From the NCBI RefSeq assembly GCF_001047675.1, contig NZ_CP011975.1, positions 3,078,073 through 3,142,072 on the forward strand: 64,000 nt of DNA, in the 5' to 3' direction. Below are positions 30,660 to 38,757 of this stretch, piece after piece. The DNA comes from Yersinia aleksiciae. GTDB lineage: Bacteria; Pseudomonadota; Gammaproteobacteria; Enterobacterales; Enterobacteriaceae. The notes under the pieces are model-generated. The model worked only from the letters and a program-made list of their open reading frames with translations. It was not told the DNA's origin and searched no databases. Numbering within the stretch: position 1 is the stretch's first letter; each line of letters begins with the position of its first letter. A program made the translations under genes and the position numbers.

Positions 30660-32204
30660 ATGCCGACAACAACTAATGTTATAGGTGCTTCAGATCCAAA
30701 CACTGGATTGCAAAATATTTCCTCACAAACACTATTAGAAAATGAACCTAATAATAGATTTTCTATGATTAAAGGTGAAGTTCTTAAGGTGCTTGATCTT
30801 GTAGTTCGTGATTGTTCAATAACAAAAAAGAGTAAAAAATTCCCTGATTTTTACCAAAAATTAAAGGAAAGTAACAGCGAATATGAAGTGATAAATAGTA
30901 TTAATTCTTATTTTAAGAACGCTGCTAGTAGTGATAAATGTCGTTTAGTAATTAAAACAATACGAGAATCAATGGAGAAAAAAGATTCTTTCCTAGCAGG
31001 TGGTTACTGTTTTTATAAGTCCACTGGTAATGGGCTTTCAGGTAAGCATTATAAATTAACACCACTTGAAAATAATGAAAACACCTCCCGACTTGTTGCA
31101 GAAAATACCCCTCAATATTTTGGCGAGAGTAAACTTCAATATCCTGTAGGAGCTACAGATAAAAATTCTGAGAGAGATGAAGATATAGGTCAATCTCTAC
31201 ATGTAAATGTATCTTCAGTTTCTAAAGAAAATGTATCTCAATGTTCTGTGGAAGATACAGGTCACATTTCTGAGGGAGGTGAAGAAATAAGTCAATCTCC
31301 ACATGTAAATGTATCTTCAGTTTCTAAAGAAAATGTATCTCAATGTTCTGTAGAAGATACAGGTCAAATTTCTGAGGGAGATGAAGATATAGGTCAATCT
31401 TCTCATGTAAATGTATCTCCAATTTCTGAAGAAAATATATCTCAGGAAACCAATTTGCGTAGCTTAGCTGAGTTAAAACGTGATTGTGAAAACCATTCCA
31501 ATGAAATTGATTTATTGAAAGCTGATAATGATATTTTTACTGCATTACTTGAAATATATAATGGTTTTCCAGCTATAACAAATAGAATAAAATTGGGGTC
31601 TCAGGAGTTAGAAAAACCCAACGATGATGGCTACGATTCTTGGGTGGCTTATGAAAATAGACTGTTGAAAGATCATTATTTTTTAGTTAGTAAAAAAGAG
31701 GAATATAATAAGATTGTCATTAATAATTCTTCTAAGAGTATAAATGAAATAGTTACAGATGATGACCATGAAACGAATGTAATATCTACACAACACTCTA
31801 TATCTGTAAGTAGTGACATTATTAGTCAGGCCATAAAAACTATTGATACGAAAAAAACTATTGGAGAGCGATTTTTTAGTTTTTTAGCTAATGTTTTTCA
31901 TCATAGTGCATATATAAGGAGAGAGAGTGAAAAGGTAGCTGTTATTGAAAAATTAAAAAAGTTAGACGGTCTGGTCAGTGGATTAAGTGTTGAAGATAAA
32001 GAACAGATGGCTAGCATTAAGTACGTTAATAACGCAGTGTATTTCTTGCTTTCTAATAAGATACCGGCTAAATATTCCTTTGATCCCCTCGGTATGTTAT
32101 CTCCGGACCGTACAGCATGGCTGAAATTCCTTAATTTGACTGGAACGCATCAACCCAGACAAGTTGAACCTAATTTAACCCCTGACTCGTCTACAGCATC
32201 GTGA
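30660..32204 (+). CDS. Islet protein A, unknown function, repeat-containing paralogue
   Basis: I do not recognise this 514-aa family. It has no signal peptide or clear membrane span and is rich in Asn, Ser, Glu and Lys. Parts in order are: an N-terminal domain (about 30-145) shared with the second islet gene; an acidic Ser-rich linker of 34-residue tandem repeats (about 173-262); a charged, probably helical middle; and a C-terminal domain (about 405-495) ending in the motif IPAKYSFDPLGMLSPDRTAWLK (I468-K489), almost identical in the paralogue. The motif DNA is also the most GC-rich and best conserved part. The base composition is far more AT-rich than the flanking genes, which suggests transfer. 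AGTGGAGT serves as ribosome site. A soluble secreted or surface-delivered protein is possible; nothing in the sequence proves it. Confidence 0.85.
   Translation: MPTTTNVIGASDPNTGLQNISSQTLLENEPNNRFSMIKGEVLKVLDLVVRDCSITKKSKKFPDFYQKLKESNSEYEVINSINSYFKNAASSDKCRLVIKTIRESMEKKDSFLAGGYCFYKSTGNGLSGKHYKLTPLENNENTSRLVAENTPQYFGESKLQYPVGATDKNSERDEDIGQSLHVNVSSVSKENVSQCSVEDTGHISEGGEEISQSPHVNVSSVSKENVSQCSVEDTGQISEGDEDIGQSSHVNVSPISEENISQETNLRSLAELKRDCENHSNEIDLLKADNDIFTALLEIYNGFPAITNRIKLGSQELEKPNDDGYDSWVAYENRLLKDHYFLVSKKEEYNKIVINNSSKSINEIVTDDDHETNVISTQHSISVSSDIISQAIKTIDTKKTIGERFFSFLANVFHHSAYIRRESEKVAVIEKLKKLDGLVSGLSVEDKEQMASIKYVNNAVYFLLSNKIPAKYSFDPLGMLSPDRTAWLKFLNLTGTHQPRQVEPNLTPDSSTAS
31176..31445 (+). repeat. 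102-bp in-frame tandem repeats (2.6 copies)
   Basis: Units start at 31176, 31278 and 31380, each with GATGAAGATATAGGTCAATC or a close variant. The third stops after 66 bases. The first two differ at only a few positions. Each unit encodes 34 residues of the type DEDIGQSxHVNVSSVSKENVSQ followed by CSVEDTGxISEG. Copy number could vary by slippage or recombination without breaking the frame. Confidence 0.92.
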
Positions 32205-32230
32205 CACGTTTCTGACTTCATTTTGGAAAA

Positions 32231-32692
32231 TGTGATTATACTCTGGCCTTTAAACTGGCTATTTCTGAGCAAGTGAAAAAGGCCAACTAACCTACAGACC
32301 CTGTACCAATAGGGTGTCCAAGGGCGCTCAACCCCTCTAAAATGGCTGCATAAGCATGGACTTCTTGAGTGGATCCCCTCTGAGTGCACTCTTTCTCTGA
32401 AGCCTATTGATGAATCATTCTCCCAAGCCTCTAACGCCTGAGCAAAGAATTAAAGAGCCTGAAGATCAACTCAAGTTGAGCCAGCCAGAAAGCTGATTTT
32501 TTTAAGCCGTCACCAATGTCCTGAAAAATGACAATGGAGTCACGCTGGTTAAAAAGCGCCCCGGTAAATCTTGGCACAAGCTTAGCCCCAACACCTGTCT
32601 AGTCACGCACACCTGTCAATTTCTCTGCCACAGTCGGCAGGCCTACATCTGATGAGGCATATCAGGCGTTTAAGGATGAAAAGTGTCAACGC
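32231..32692 (+). pseudogene. Decayed IS3-family transposase remnant
   Basis: Fragments of an IS3-type orfA and the start of orfB can be read across all three frames: DYTLAFKLAISEQVKK, then QGRSTPLKWLHKHGLLEW, then MNHSPKPLTPEQRIKEPEDQ, then VTNVLKNDNGVTLVKKRPGKS, then TCQFLCHSRQAYI. Stops and frameshifts separate them, so no transposase can be made. No terminal inverted repeats were identified. The remnant lies exactly between the two islet paralogues, which suggests that an insertion sequence took part in building the islet. Confidence 0.8.
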
Positions 32693-32875
32693 TTAATAGG
32701 GCTAATTGCATTTATGATGACTTATTCATTACTAATAACTTATTCATTACTAATAATAAAGGTGGGTAAATTAACTTATTCCCGCAGTGAATTTTTAACT
32801 TGTCATTTATTATAAAACCTAATGATAAGAATGATTTTATTTGCTTAAAACTGATCTTTTCTAAAAGATAATAAA

Positions 32876-32970
32876 TTAGTTTGATAGCTGCCTCACTTTT
32901 AACTAGATACTTTGATGTCTCTGGCTATTTTAGATAGTCGTTCATTTAATATTGACAGTGGAGTAATTCT
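32876..32970 (+). promoter_or_regulatory. Upstream region of the second paralogue
   Basis: This is the counterpart of 30565-30659: the same TTAGTTTGATAGC at -95, CTGGCTATTTTAGATAG at -50 and AGTGGAGT at -14, with no gaps. The strong inverted repeat of the first copy is not preserved here. The shared layout suggests common regulation or duplication of gene plus promoter. Confidence 0.6.
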
Positions 32971-34248
32971 ATGCCTGTAAATATAAAAGGAATGTCTTAC
33001 CATTTAACTAATTATCTTTCCACTTCCACCAGTATAACAAGGCAAGGAGAATGTGATAAATCAAGTAATATAAATGATGATGCATTAATAAAAATACAAG
33101 ATGAGGAGTTTGGTAAAAGATTAAGTGCAATTAAGCGTGAGGTTAAGGATGTGTTTAATAAATTAGAAGAAGCTAATAAAGTAAAATCTAAAAGTAAATT
33201 TCATACGTTTAGAATCATTATAGAGCAAAGTAATGGTGAAATTAACCTTATTGATAACATGAATTTTTATCTAGAAAATAATGTTAATAGTACAAAGTAT
33301 AAATCATTTGTTGATATTTTGAAATTGTTAATGTCCGATAGTGAGTCTATTATAGGTGGGTTTTACTCTTTACAGGAAAAAAAAATCAATGAGGGAATAT
33401 GTTATGAGTTGGTTCCTTATGAAAAACAGAATATTGCCATACCACCTACTGATCCTTCATTTTCAAGTATAAGAAGTGTCCACCCCCCCCGTAATACTCA
33501 TGAATATAAAAATCAAGAGGTCATTAAATATAATGAGGATATTAACTTGTTAAGAGATGACATTTATAGTCTTTATTATAATGAATGTAAATTAATATTT
33601 GAATATTATTTAAATGATAAATTATTATCAATGCTAAATAATTCTCCATGTATGGGTATTGAAGAGCTAAGAATGAAAATGCATGGAGCAAAAAGTGAAT
33701 ATAATAAAATAAAAGAATGCGATAGCTACGATAAGCTGAAAGAACATAAGAGTTTATCTGAAAGACGTAATAATAAATTGGGATCTTATGTGCTTATGAA
33801 TGAACAAGTTCTTATAACCTCCATTCTGAAAGTAGAATTGGAATTAAATATTAAGGTTGAAAATAGCACAGTGGATATGGAGAGTGTACCGAGAGGGATG
33901 GAAACTATTGTTCAACTTATAGAATTTAATGATAAGAAAAAAAATATACTAGTTCGTATTTTAAGTGCACTTGCTTCTCATATATTTCCTTTAACACATA
34001 GCAAGAGAGAAAAAGAAAAAGAAGCGTATATTGTAGAATTAAAAGAGTTAGCGTATATGATAATGGGATTAAATGATGGAAATAGAGATATCCTGACTAA
34101 AAGAGAGTTATTTAATAAAGCAGTATATTGTTCGTTGTTAAAAAATATTCCGGCCAAATATTCCTTTGATCCCCTAGGTATTTTATCACCGGATCGCACT
34201 GCATGGCTTAAGCTCCTTAATTTAAATGGGGGGGGGCCAGCCAAATAA
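32971..34248 (+). CDS. Islet protein B, unknown function, paralogue with homopolymer tracts
   Basis: A 425-aa protein homologous to islet protein A at both ends and shorter in the middle, lacking the tandem repeats. The N-terminal domain aligns (RLSAIKREVKDVF here, RFSMIKGEVLKVL there; SIIGGFYSLQEKK here, FLAGGYCFYKSTG there). The C-terminal motif IPAKYSFDPLGILSPDRTAWLK (I393-K414) is nearly identical. It has no signal peptide or membrane span and is charged and probably helical. A C8 tract encodes H171-P172-P173 and a G9 tract encodes G420-G422 just before the stop; either could slip and change the reading frame. It is very AT-rich. Function unknown. Confidence 0.82.
   Translation: MPVNIKGMSYHLTNYLSTSTSITRQGECDKSSNINDDALIKIQDEEFGKRLSAIKREVKDVFNKLEEANKVKSKSKFHTFRIIIEQSNGEINLIDNMNFYLENNVNSTKYKSFVDILKLLMSDSESIIGGFYSLQEKKINEGICYELVPYEKQNIAIPPTDPSFSSIRSVHPPRNTHEYKNQEVIKYNEDINLLRDDIYSLYYNECKLIFEYYLNDKLLSMLNNSPCMGIEELRMKMHGAKSEYNKIKECDSYDKLKEHKSLSERRNNKLGSYVLMNEQVLITSILKVELELNIKVENSTVDMESVPRGMETIVQLIEFNDKKKNILVRILSALASHIFPLTHSKREKEKEAYIVELKELAYMIMGLNDGNRDILTKRELFNKAVYCSLLKNIPAKYSFDPLGILSPDRTAWLKLLNLNGGGPAK
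33483..33490 (+). repeat. C8 homopolymer tract inside islet gene B
   Basis: Eight consecutive C within a strongly AT-rich coding region. Loss or gain of one C would shift the frame after residue 171 and truncate the protein. This is a candidate on/off slippage site. Confidence 0.85.
34228..34236 (+). repeat. G9 homopolymer tract at the 3' end of islet gene B
   Basis: Nine consecutive G encode Gly420-422, three codons before the final Lys. With eight G the frame would continue for more than 50 codons into the start of nrdR; with ten it would stop after a few codons. Slippage here would therefore change the C-terminal tail. Confidence 0.85.
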
Positions 34249-34370
34249 ACTGTGCCTAATTTATTACTTGAAGCACTCAATAGCCTATAAACACGCTGAT
34301 CCACTCTTTGTTGTCACAGCAGTTCGCGGTAAACTGTCGCTAAGTTTAGGCTCACTCATCAGGAAGCGCC

Positions 34371-34820
34371 ATGCATTGCCCGTTTTGTGCCGCTGTGGAT
34401 ACTAAAGTCATTGACTCCCGTCTGGTGAGCGATGGTTCGCAAGTGCGCCGTCGCCGCCAGTGTCTAGATTGTAATGAACGCTTTACCACCTTTGAAGTGG
34501 CTGAGTTGGTTTTGCCGCGCGTGATTAAAAGTGATGATGTACGTGAACCTTTCAATGAAGATAAATTGCGACGTGGCATGCTGAAAGCATTAGAAAAGCG
34601 GCCCGTCAGCTCTGATGACGTTGAAACCGCAATAAGTCATATCAAATCCCAGTTACGTGCCACTGGCGAACGTGAAGTCCCCACCAAGATGGTCGGTAAC
34701 CTGGTGATGGAGGCGCTAAAACGCTTGGATAAAGTGGCTTATATCCGCTTTGCTTCGGTATATCGCAGTTTTGAAGATATTCGCGAGTTCGGCGAAGAAA
34801 TTGCCCGTCTGCAGGATTAA
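34371..34820 (+). CDS. nrdR: Transcriptional repressor NrdR
   Basis: A zinc/ATP-cone repressor of ribonucleotide reductase genes. The 149-aa protein, equal in length to E. coli, starts [17 protein letters not shown] with a four-cysteine zinc ribbon (CPFC and CLDC) and continues with an ATP-cone ([30 protein letters not shown]). CAGGAAG precedes the ATG. It leads the nrdR-ribD-ribH-nusB-thiL-pgpA run. Confidence 0.97.
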   Translation: MHCPFCAAVDTKVIDSRLVSDGSQVRRRRQCLDCNERFTTFEVAELVLPRVIKSDDVREPFNEDKLRRGMLKALEKRPVSSDDVETAISHIKSQLRATGEREVPTKMVGNLVMEALKRLDKVAYIRFASVYRSFEDIREFGEEIARLQD

Positions 34821-34898
34821 TCAGTGGGTTGCCCGCATCTTTCATTGCAGCGTAATCTTTGTAACGTAAAGCCGCTTGCATCAAAAATAAGGAAAGCC

Positions 34899-36008
34899 AT
34901 GCAGCCCGATGAGTTCTATATGGCACGCGCCTTCGAATTGGCGCGATTAGGGCGCTTTACCACGCCACCAAATCCTAATGTTGGTTGCGTGCTGGTTCGT
35001 GATGGTGAGATCGTCGGTGAGGGCTATCACTTGCGAGCCGGCGAGCCACATGCTGAAGTGCATGCTTTGCGTATGGCTGGTGAGAAAGCGCGTGGTGCCA
35101 CGGCCTATGTCACCCTTGAGCCATGTAGTCACCACGGGCGGACACCGCCCTGTGCCGATGCATTGGTTGCCGCTGGCGTCGTTCGGGTTGTCGCTGCCAT
35201 GCAGGACCCCAATCCGCAAGTTGCTGGGCGTGGGTTATATAAATTGAAGCAAGCCGGTATCGCCGTCGATCATGGTTTGATGCTGGCGGAGGCCGAGGCG
35301 GTTAATCTTGGTTTCCTCAAACGTATGCGCACTGGCTTTCCCTACCTGCAACTGAAAATGGCTGCATCCTTGGATGGGCGAACGGCAATGGCATCGGGTG
35401 AAAGCCAGTGGATTACCTCACCACAGGCACGGCAGGATGTGCAGCGTTTTCGGGCTGAAAGTGCGGCAATTCTAAGTACCAGCGCCACAGTATTGGCGGA
35501 TGATCCTTTGCTCACTGTACGCTGGAATGATCTGGATACTGAAACCCAAGCTTTGTATCCTCAAGCGACGCTGCGCCAGCCGACACGAATTATACTCGAT
35601 AGCCATAACCGTGTGACACCGCAGCATAAAGTGATACAGCAAGATGGCCCATGCTGGCTGGCTCGCGTTAATGCTGATGAGCAGCATTGGCCCGCGAATG
35701 TCGAGCAATTGTTGCTACCGCGCCATGGCAATGGTGTGGACCTAGTGTTGCTGATGATGCAACTGGGCAAGCGGCAGATTAACTCAGTTTGGGTCGAGGC
35801 GGGGCCACAACTGGCGGGGGCACTGTTACAGGCAGGCGTGGTTGATGAGCTCATTTTGTATATTGCCCCAAAACTGCTGGGCAGTGAGGCCCGTGGGCTA
35901 TGCGAACTGGCGGGATTAACCCGTTTATCGCAAACCCCTGAGTTCGTGTTCAGTGATGTGCGGCAGGTGGGGCCAGATCTCCGCTTGCGCTTGAAACCGA
36001 AGTATTAA
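34899..36008 (+). CDS. ribD: Bifunctional riboflavin biosynthesis deaminase/reductase
   Basis: Carries out the second and third steps of riboflavin synthesis from GTP. The 369-aa protein has an N-terminal CMP/dCMP-type deaminase with HAEVHAL and the zinc pair PCSHHGRTPPC. A C-terminal reductase domain includes KMAASLDGRTAMASGESQWITS and VWVEAGPQLAGALLQ. The start at 34899 matches MQPDEFYMARA; the frame is open from 34824. It sits between nrdR and ribH. Confidence 0.96.
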   Translation: MQPDEFYMARAFELARLGRFTTPPNPNVGCVLVRDGEIVGEGYHLRAGEPHAEVHALRMAGEKARGATAYVTLEPCSHHGRTPPCADALVAAGVVRVVAAMQDPNPQVAGRGLYKLKQAGIAVDHGLMLAEAEAVNLGFLKRMRTGFPYLQLKMAASLDGRTAMASGESQWITSPQARQDVQRFRAESAAILSTSATVLADDPLLTVRWNDLDTETQALYPQATLRQPTRIILDSHNRVTPQHKVIQQDGPCWLARVNADEQHWPANVEQLLLPRHGNGVDLVLLMMQLGKRQINSVWVEAGPQLAGALLQAGVVDELILYIAPKLLGSEARGLCELAGLTRLSQTPEFVFSDVRQVGPDLRLRLKPKY

Positions 36009-36143
36009 TTGAATAATCCGGTAGAGATTCCCTCTGCCTAATCAGAGTCTTGTCCGCGTTTTACAAATGCGCAGGGGCGGGGCGTGAAAGAATATGATAG
36101 AATCCGCCCCCCTGCGGGGTATGAACCCATATTGAGGAAAGCT

Positions 36144-36614
36144 ATGAACGTTATCGAAGGTGTTGTTGCTACTCCTAATGCCCGCGTGGCGATTGCGATT
36201 GCGCGTTTTAATAATTTTATCAACAACAGCTTGCTGGAAGGTGCAATTGATGCCCTGAAGCGCGTTGGTCAGGTATCCGATGACAACATTACTGTTGTTT
36301 GGGTGCCAGGGGCTTATGAGCTGCCGTTGGTCGCGAATGTATTAGCAAAAACAAATCGTTACGATGCGGTAATTGGACTGGGTACCGTGATCCGCGGGGG
36401 TACTGCGCACTTTGAGTATGTTGCTGGTGAAGCAAGTTCTGGTTTAGCCAATGTAGCCATGAACAGTGATATCCCAGTAGCTTTCGGTGTGCTGACCACA
36501 GAAAGTATTGAGCAGGCAATTGAGCGTGCCGGTACTAAAGCAGGTAATAAAGGTGCAGAAGCTGCCCTGACCGCGCTTGAAATGATTAATGTAATCAAAG
36601 CTATTAAAGGCTGA
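36144..36614 (+). CDS. ribH: 6,7-dimethyl-8-ribityllumazine synthase
   Basis: Condenses ribityl-aminouracil with dihydroxybutanone phosphate to lumazine, the penultimate riboflavin step. At 156 aa it equals the E. coli enzyme, with [42 protein letters not shown] (catalytic His) and [21 protein letters not shown] precedes the ATG at 36144. nusB follows after 25 bases. Confidence 0.97.
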   Translation: MNVIEGVVATPNARVAIAIARFNNFINNSLLEGAIDALKRVGQVSDDNITVVWVPGAYELPLVANVLAKTNRYDAVIGLGTVIRGGTAHFEYVAGEASSGLANVAMNSDIPVAFGVLTTESIEQAIERAGTKAGNKGAEAALTALEMINVIKAIKG

Positions 36615-36639
36615 ATTTAGTTAAGTTAAGGGGAATTCC

Positions 36640-37056
36640 GTGAAACCTGCTGCTCGTCGCCGCGCTCGTGAGTGCGCTGTTCAAGCGCTTTACTCTTGGC
36701 AGTTGTCTAAAAACGACATCGCTGATGTTGAATTACAGTTCCTGTCGGAGCAGGATGTCAAAGATGTCGACATCTCCTATTTTCGCGAATTGCTGTCTGG
36801 GGTCGCTGTTCACGCCGCATCTCTGGATGCGCTAATGGCACCATTCCTTTCCCGCCAGCTCGAAGAATTAGGTCAGGTTGAAAGAGCGGTTCTGCGTATT
36901 GCGCTGTTTGAACTGAGCAAACGTGACGATGTCCCTTATAAAGTGGCAATCAATGAAGCGATCGAACTAGCCAAAACTTTCGGCGCGGAAGATAGCCATA
37001 AGTTCGTCAATGGAGTGCTGGATAAGGTTGCTCCGACAGTACGTAAGAAAAAATAA
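36640..37056 (+). CDS. nusB: Transcription antitermination factor NusB
   Basis: Binds boxA RNA with NusE (S10) in rRNA antitermination. The 138-aa all-helical protein starts at GTG ([22 protein letters not shown]) and keeps [30 protein letters not shown] and [23 protein letters not shown] precedes the GTG. Confidence 0.97.
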   Translation: MKPAARRRARECAVQALYSWQLSKNDIADVELQFLSEQDVKDVDISYFRELLSGVAVHAASLDALMAPFLSRQLEELGQVERAVLRIALFELSKRDDVPYKVAINEAIELAKTFGAEDSHKFVNGVLDKVAPTVRKKK

Positions 37057-37170
37057 TCTCATTATCATTACACCTACCCAACGTCATTGGTGTTGCAGCG
37101 GCCTTGCAGAGGCGCGTGGATGGCCGAGTAATAAGAGCGGTAGCATCACTGCAATTTCAAGGGCGGAGGG

Positions 37171-37203
37171 TATGATTAAGGCCGGCTACCGGCCTTAATC
37201 ATA
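37171..37203. other. Perfect 15-bp palindrome between nusB and thiL
   Basis: TATGATTAAGGCCGG (37171-37185), loop CTA, and its exact reverse complement (37189-37203) form a very stable hairpin 28 bases before thiL. No T run follows in either direction, so it is not a standard terminator. It may attenuate thiL, protect mRNA ends, or be a small repeat. Confidence 0.75.
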
Positions 37204-37231
37204 TATCGGTTAACATTTCTGGAATTGTATT

Positions 37232-38221
37232 ATGGCATGTGGCGAATTTGACCTCATTGCCCGCTACTTTGACCGGTTTAGAAGCAATCGCCGGGATGTA
37301 GAGCTGGGTATTGGAGACGACTGCGCACTTCTTACAGTGGCAGAGAAACAGCTGTTAGCCATCAGTACGGATACACTGGTGTCTGGCGTTCACTTCCTTG
37401 CGGATATCGATCCCGCCGATCTGGGTTACAAATCTTTAGCGGTAAACCTGAGCGATTTAGCTGCAATGGGTGCCGATCCTGCCTGGTTATCCCTTGCTTT
37501 GACCCTACCCAATGTCAATGAAGATTGGTTGCAATCATTCAGTGACAGCTTATTTGATCAGCTTAATTATTACGGCATGCAGTTGATTGGTGGTGATACT
37601 ACCCGTGGGCCACTGAGTCTAACGCTGACTATCCAAGGTTTGATACCGGAAGGGCGGGCATTGACCCGAGCCGGTGCGCGGATTGGTGATTGGATTTATG
37701 TCACCGGTACTCTGGGTGACAGTGCTGCGGGTCTGGCTATCTTACAAAATGAGCTGCGTGTTGATGATGAAGCTGATCGGGCGGCGTTAATTCACCGCCA
37801 TTTGCGGCCACAACCTCGCGTATTACAAGGACAGGCGCTGCGCTCACTCGCCAGTTCTGCTATCGATATTTCCGATGGGCTAATTTCTGATCTGCAACAT
37901 GTCCTGAAAGCCAGTCACTGCGGGGCGCGCATAGAATTAGATCATTTGCCGTATTCTGATGCACTGAAAAATCAAGTTGATGCCGAACAGGCGTTGCGCT
38001 GGGCATTGAGTGGTGGCGAGGATTACGAGTTATGCTTCACTGTGCCAGAGATAAACCGCGGTGCATTAGATGTTGCACTCAGTCATACAGGCGCAGGCTA
38101 TACTTGCATTGGTCAGATCGGGCCACAAGCGGAAGGGGTTAAATTCTTCCGCGAAGGAAAAGTGGTTGATCTGGATTTTCGTGGTTTTGATCACTTCGCA
38201 ACGGGTAAATCCCATGGATGA
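37232..38221 (+). CDS. thiL: Thiamine-monophosphate kinase
   Basis: Makes thiamine diphosphate from thiamine monophosphate with ATP. The 329-aa protein of the PurM/AIR-synthase fold starts [13 protein letters not shown] and has [53 protein letters not shown] and [10 protein letters not shown]. The last 8 bases overlap pgpA. Confidence 0.97.
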   Translation: MACGEFDLIARYFDRFRSNRRDVELGIGDDCALLTVAEKQLLAISTDTLVSGVHFLADIDPADLGYKSLAVNLSDLAAMGADPAWLSLALTLPNVNEDWLQSFSDSLFDQLNYYGMQLIGGDTTRGPLSLTLTIQGLIPEGRALTRAGARIGDWIYVTGTLGDSAAGLAILQNELRVDDEADRAALIHRHLRPQPRVLQGQALRSLASSAIDISDGLISDLQHVLKASHCGARIELDHLPYSDALKNQVDAEQALRWALSGGEDYELCFTVPEINRGALDVALSHTGAGYTCIGQIGPQAEGVKFFREGKVVDLDFRGFDHFATGKSHG

Positions 38222-38711
38222 AGCCAAAGGCCGTTTGCGGTTATCTAATCCCTGGCACTTATTGGCAACCGGTTTTGGTAGTGGGTTGTCTCCGTGGGCA
38301 CCGGGCACCATGGGATCTATCGCGGCTATCCCCTTTTGGCTGTTATTGATTCAGCTACCTTGGCAGCTTTACTCCTTGGTGGTGATGTTCAGCATCTGCA
38401 TTGGCGTTTATATCTGCCATCGCACCGCGAAAGACATGAAAGTTCATGACCACGGCAGCATTGTCTGGGATGAGTTTGTCGGGATGTGGATCACCTTGAT
38501 GGCGTTGCCAGTGAATGACTGGCAATGGATTGCTGCCGGTTTTGTCGCCTTCCGCATTTTTGATATTTGGAAGCCTTGGCCGATTCGCTGGTTTGATCGT
38601 AATGTACACGGCGGGATGGGGATAATGATCGATGACATTATTGCTGGGGTGATTGCCGCCGCGATTATCTTTGTTATCGGGCATTATTGGCCAATAGATT
38701 TGTTTTATTGA
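38214..38711 (+). CDS. pgpA: Phosphatidylglycerophosphatase A
   Basis: Dephosphorylates phosphatidylglycerophosphate in the inner membrane. From the ATG at 38214 it has 165 aa with several spans, [30 protein letters not shown] and [15 protein letters not shown]. The start overlaps thiL by 8 bases, consistent with coupling. The frame is open to 38070, but that stretch is inside thiL. Confidence 0.95.
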   Translation: MDEAKGRLRLSNPWHLLATGFGSGLSPWAPGTMGSIAAIPFWLLLIQLPWQLYSLVVMFSICIGVYICHRTAKDMKVHDHGSIVWDEFVGMWITLMALPVNDWQWIAAGFVAFRIFDIWKPWPIRWFDRNVHGGMGIMIDDIIAGVIAAAIIFVIGHYWPIDLFY

Positions 38712-38720
38712 ACAGCTATT

Positions 38721-38748
38721 TAAGGCATAACCGAGTGGTTATGCCTTA
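38721..38748. terminator. Stem-loop between pgpA and dxs
   Basis: TAAGGCATAACC (38721-38732) and GGTTATGCCTTA (38737-38748) make a perfect 12-bp stem with a GAGT loop between convergent genes. A T-rich tail is lacking on both strands. Confidence 0.65.
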
Positions 38749-38757
38749 ACGATGCTA

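Noticed and set aside
37057..37231. Possible TPP riboswitch before thiL
   Set aside because: The conserved CTGAGA and ACC-TGA-CTGGATAATGCCAGCG-type blocks are absent.
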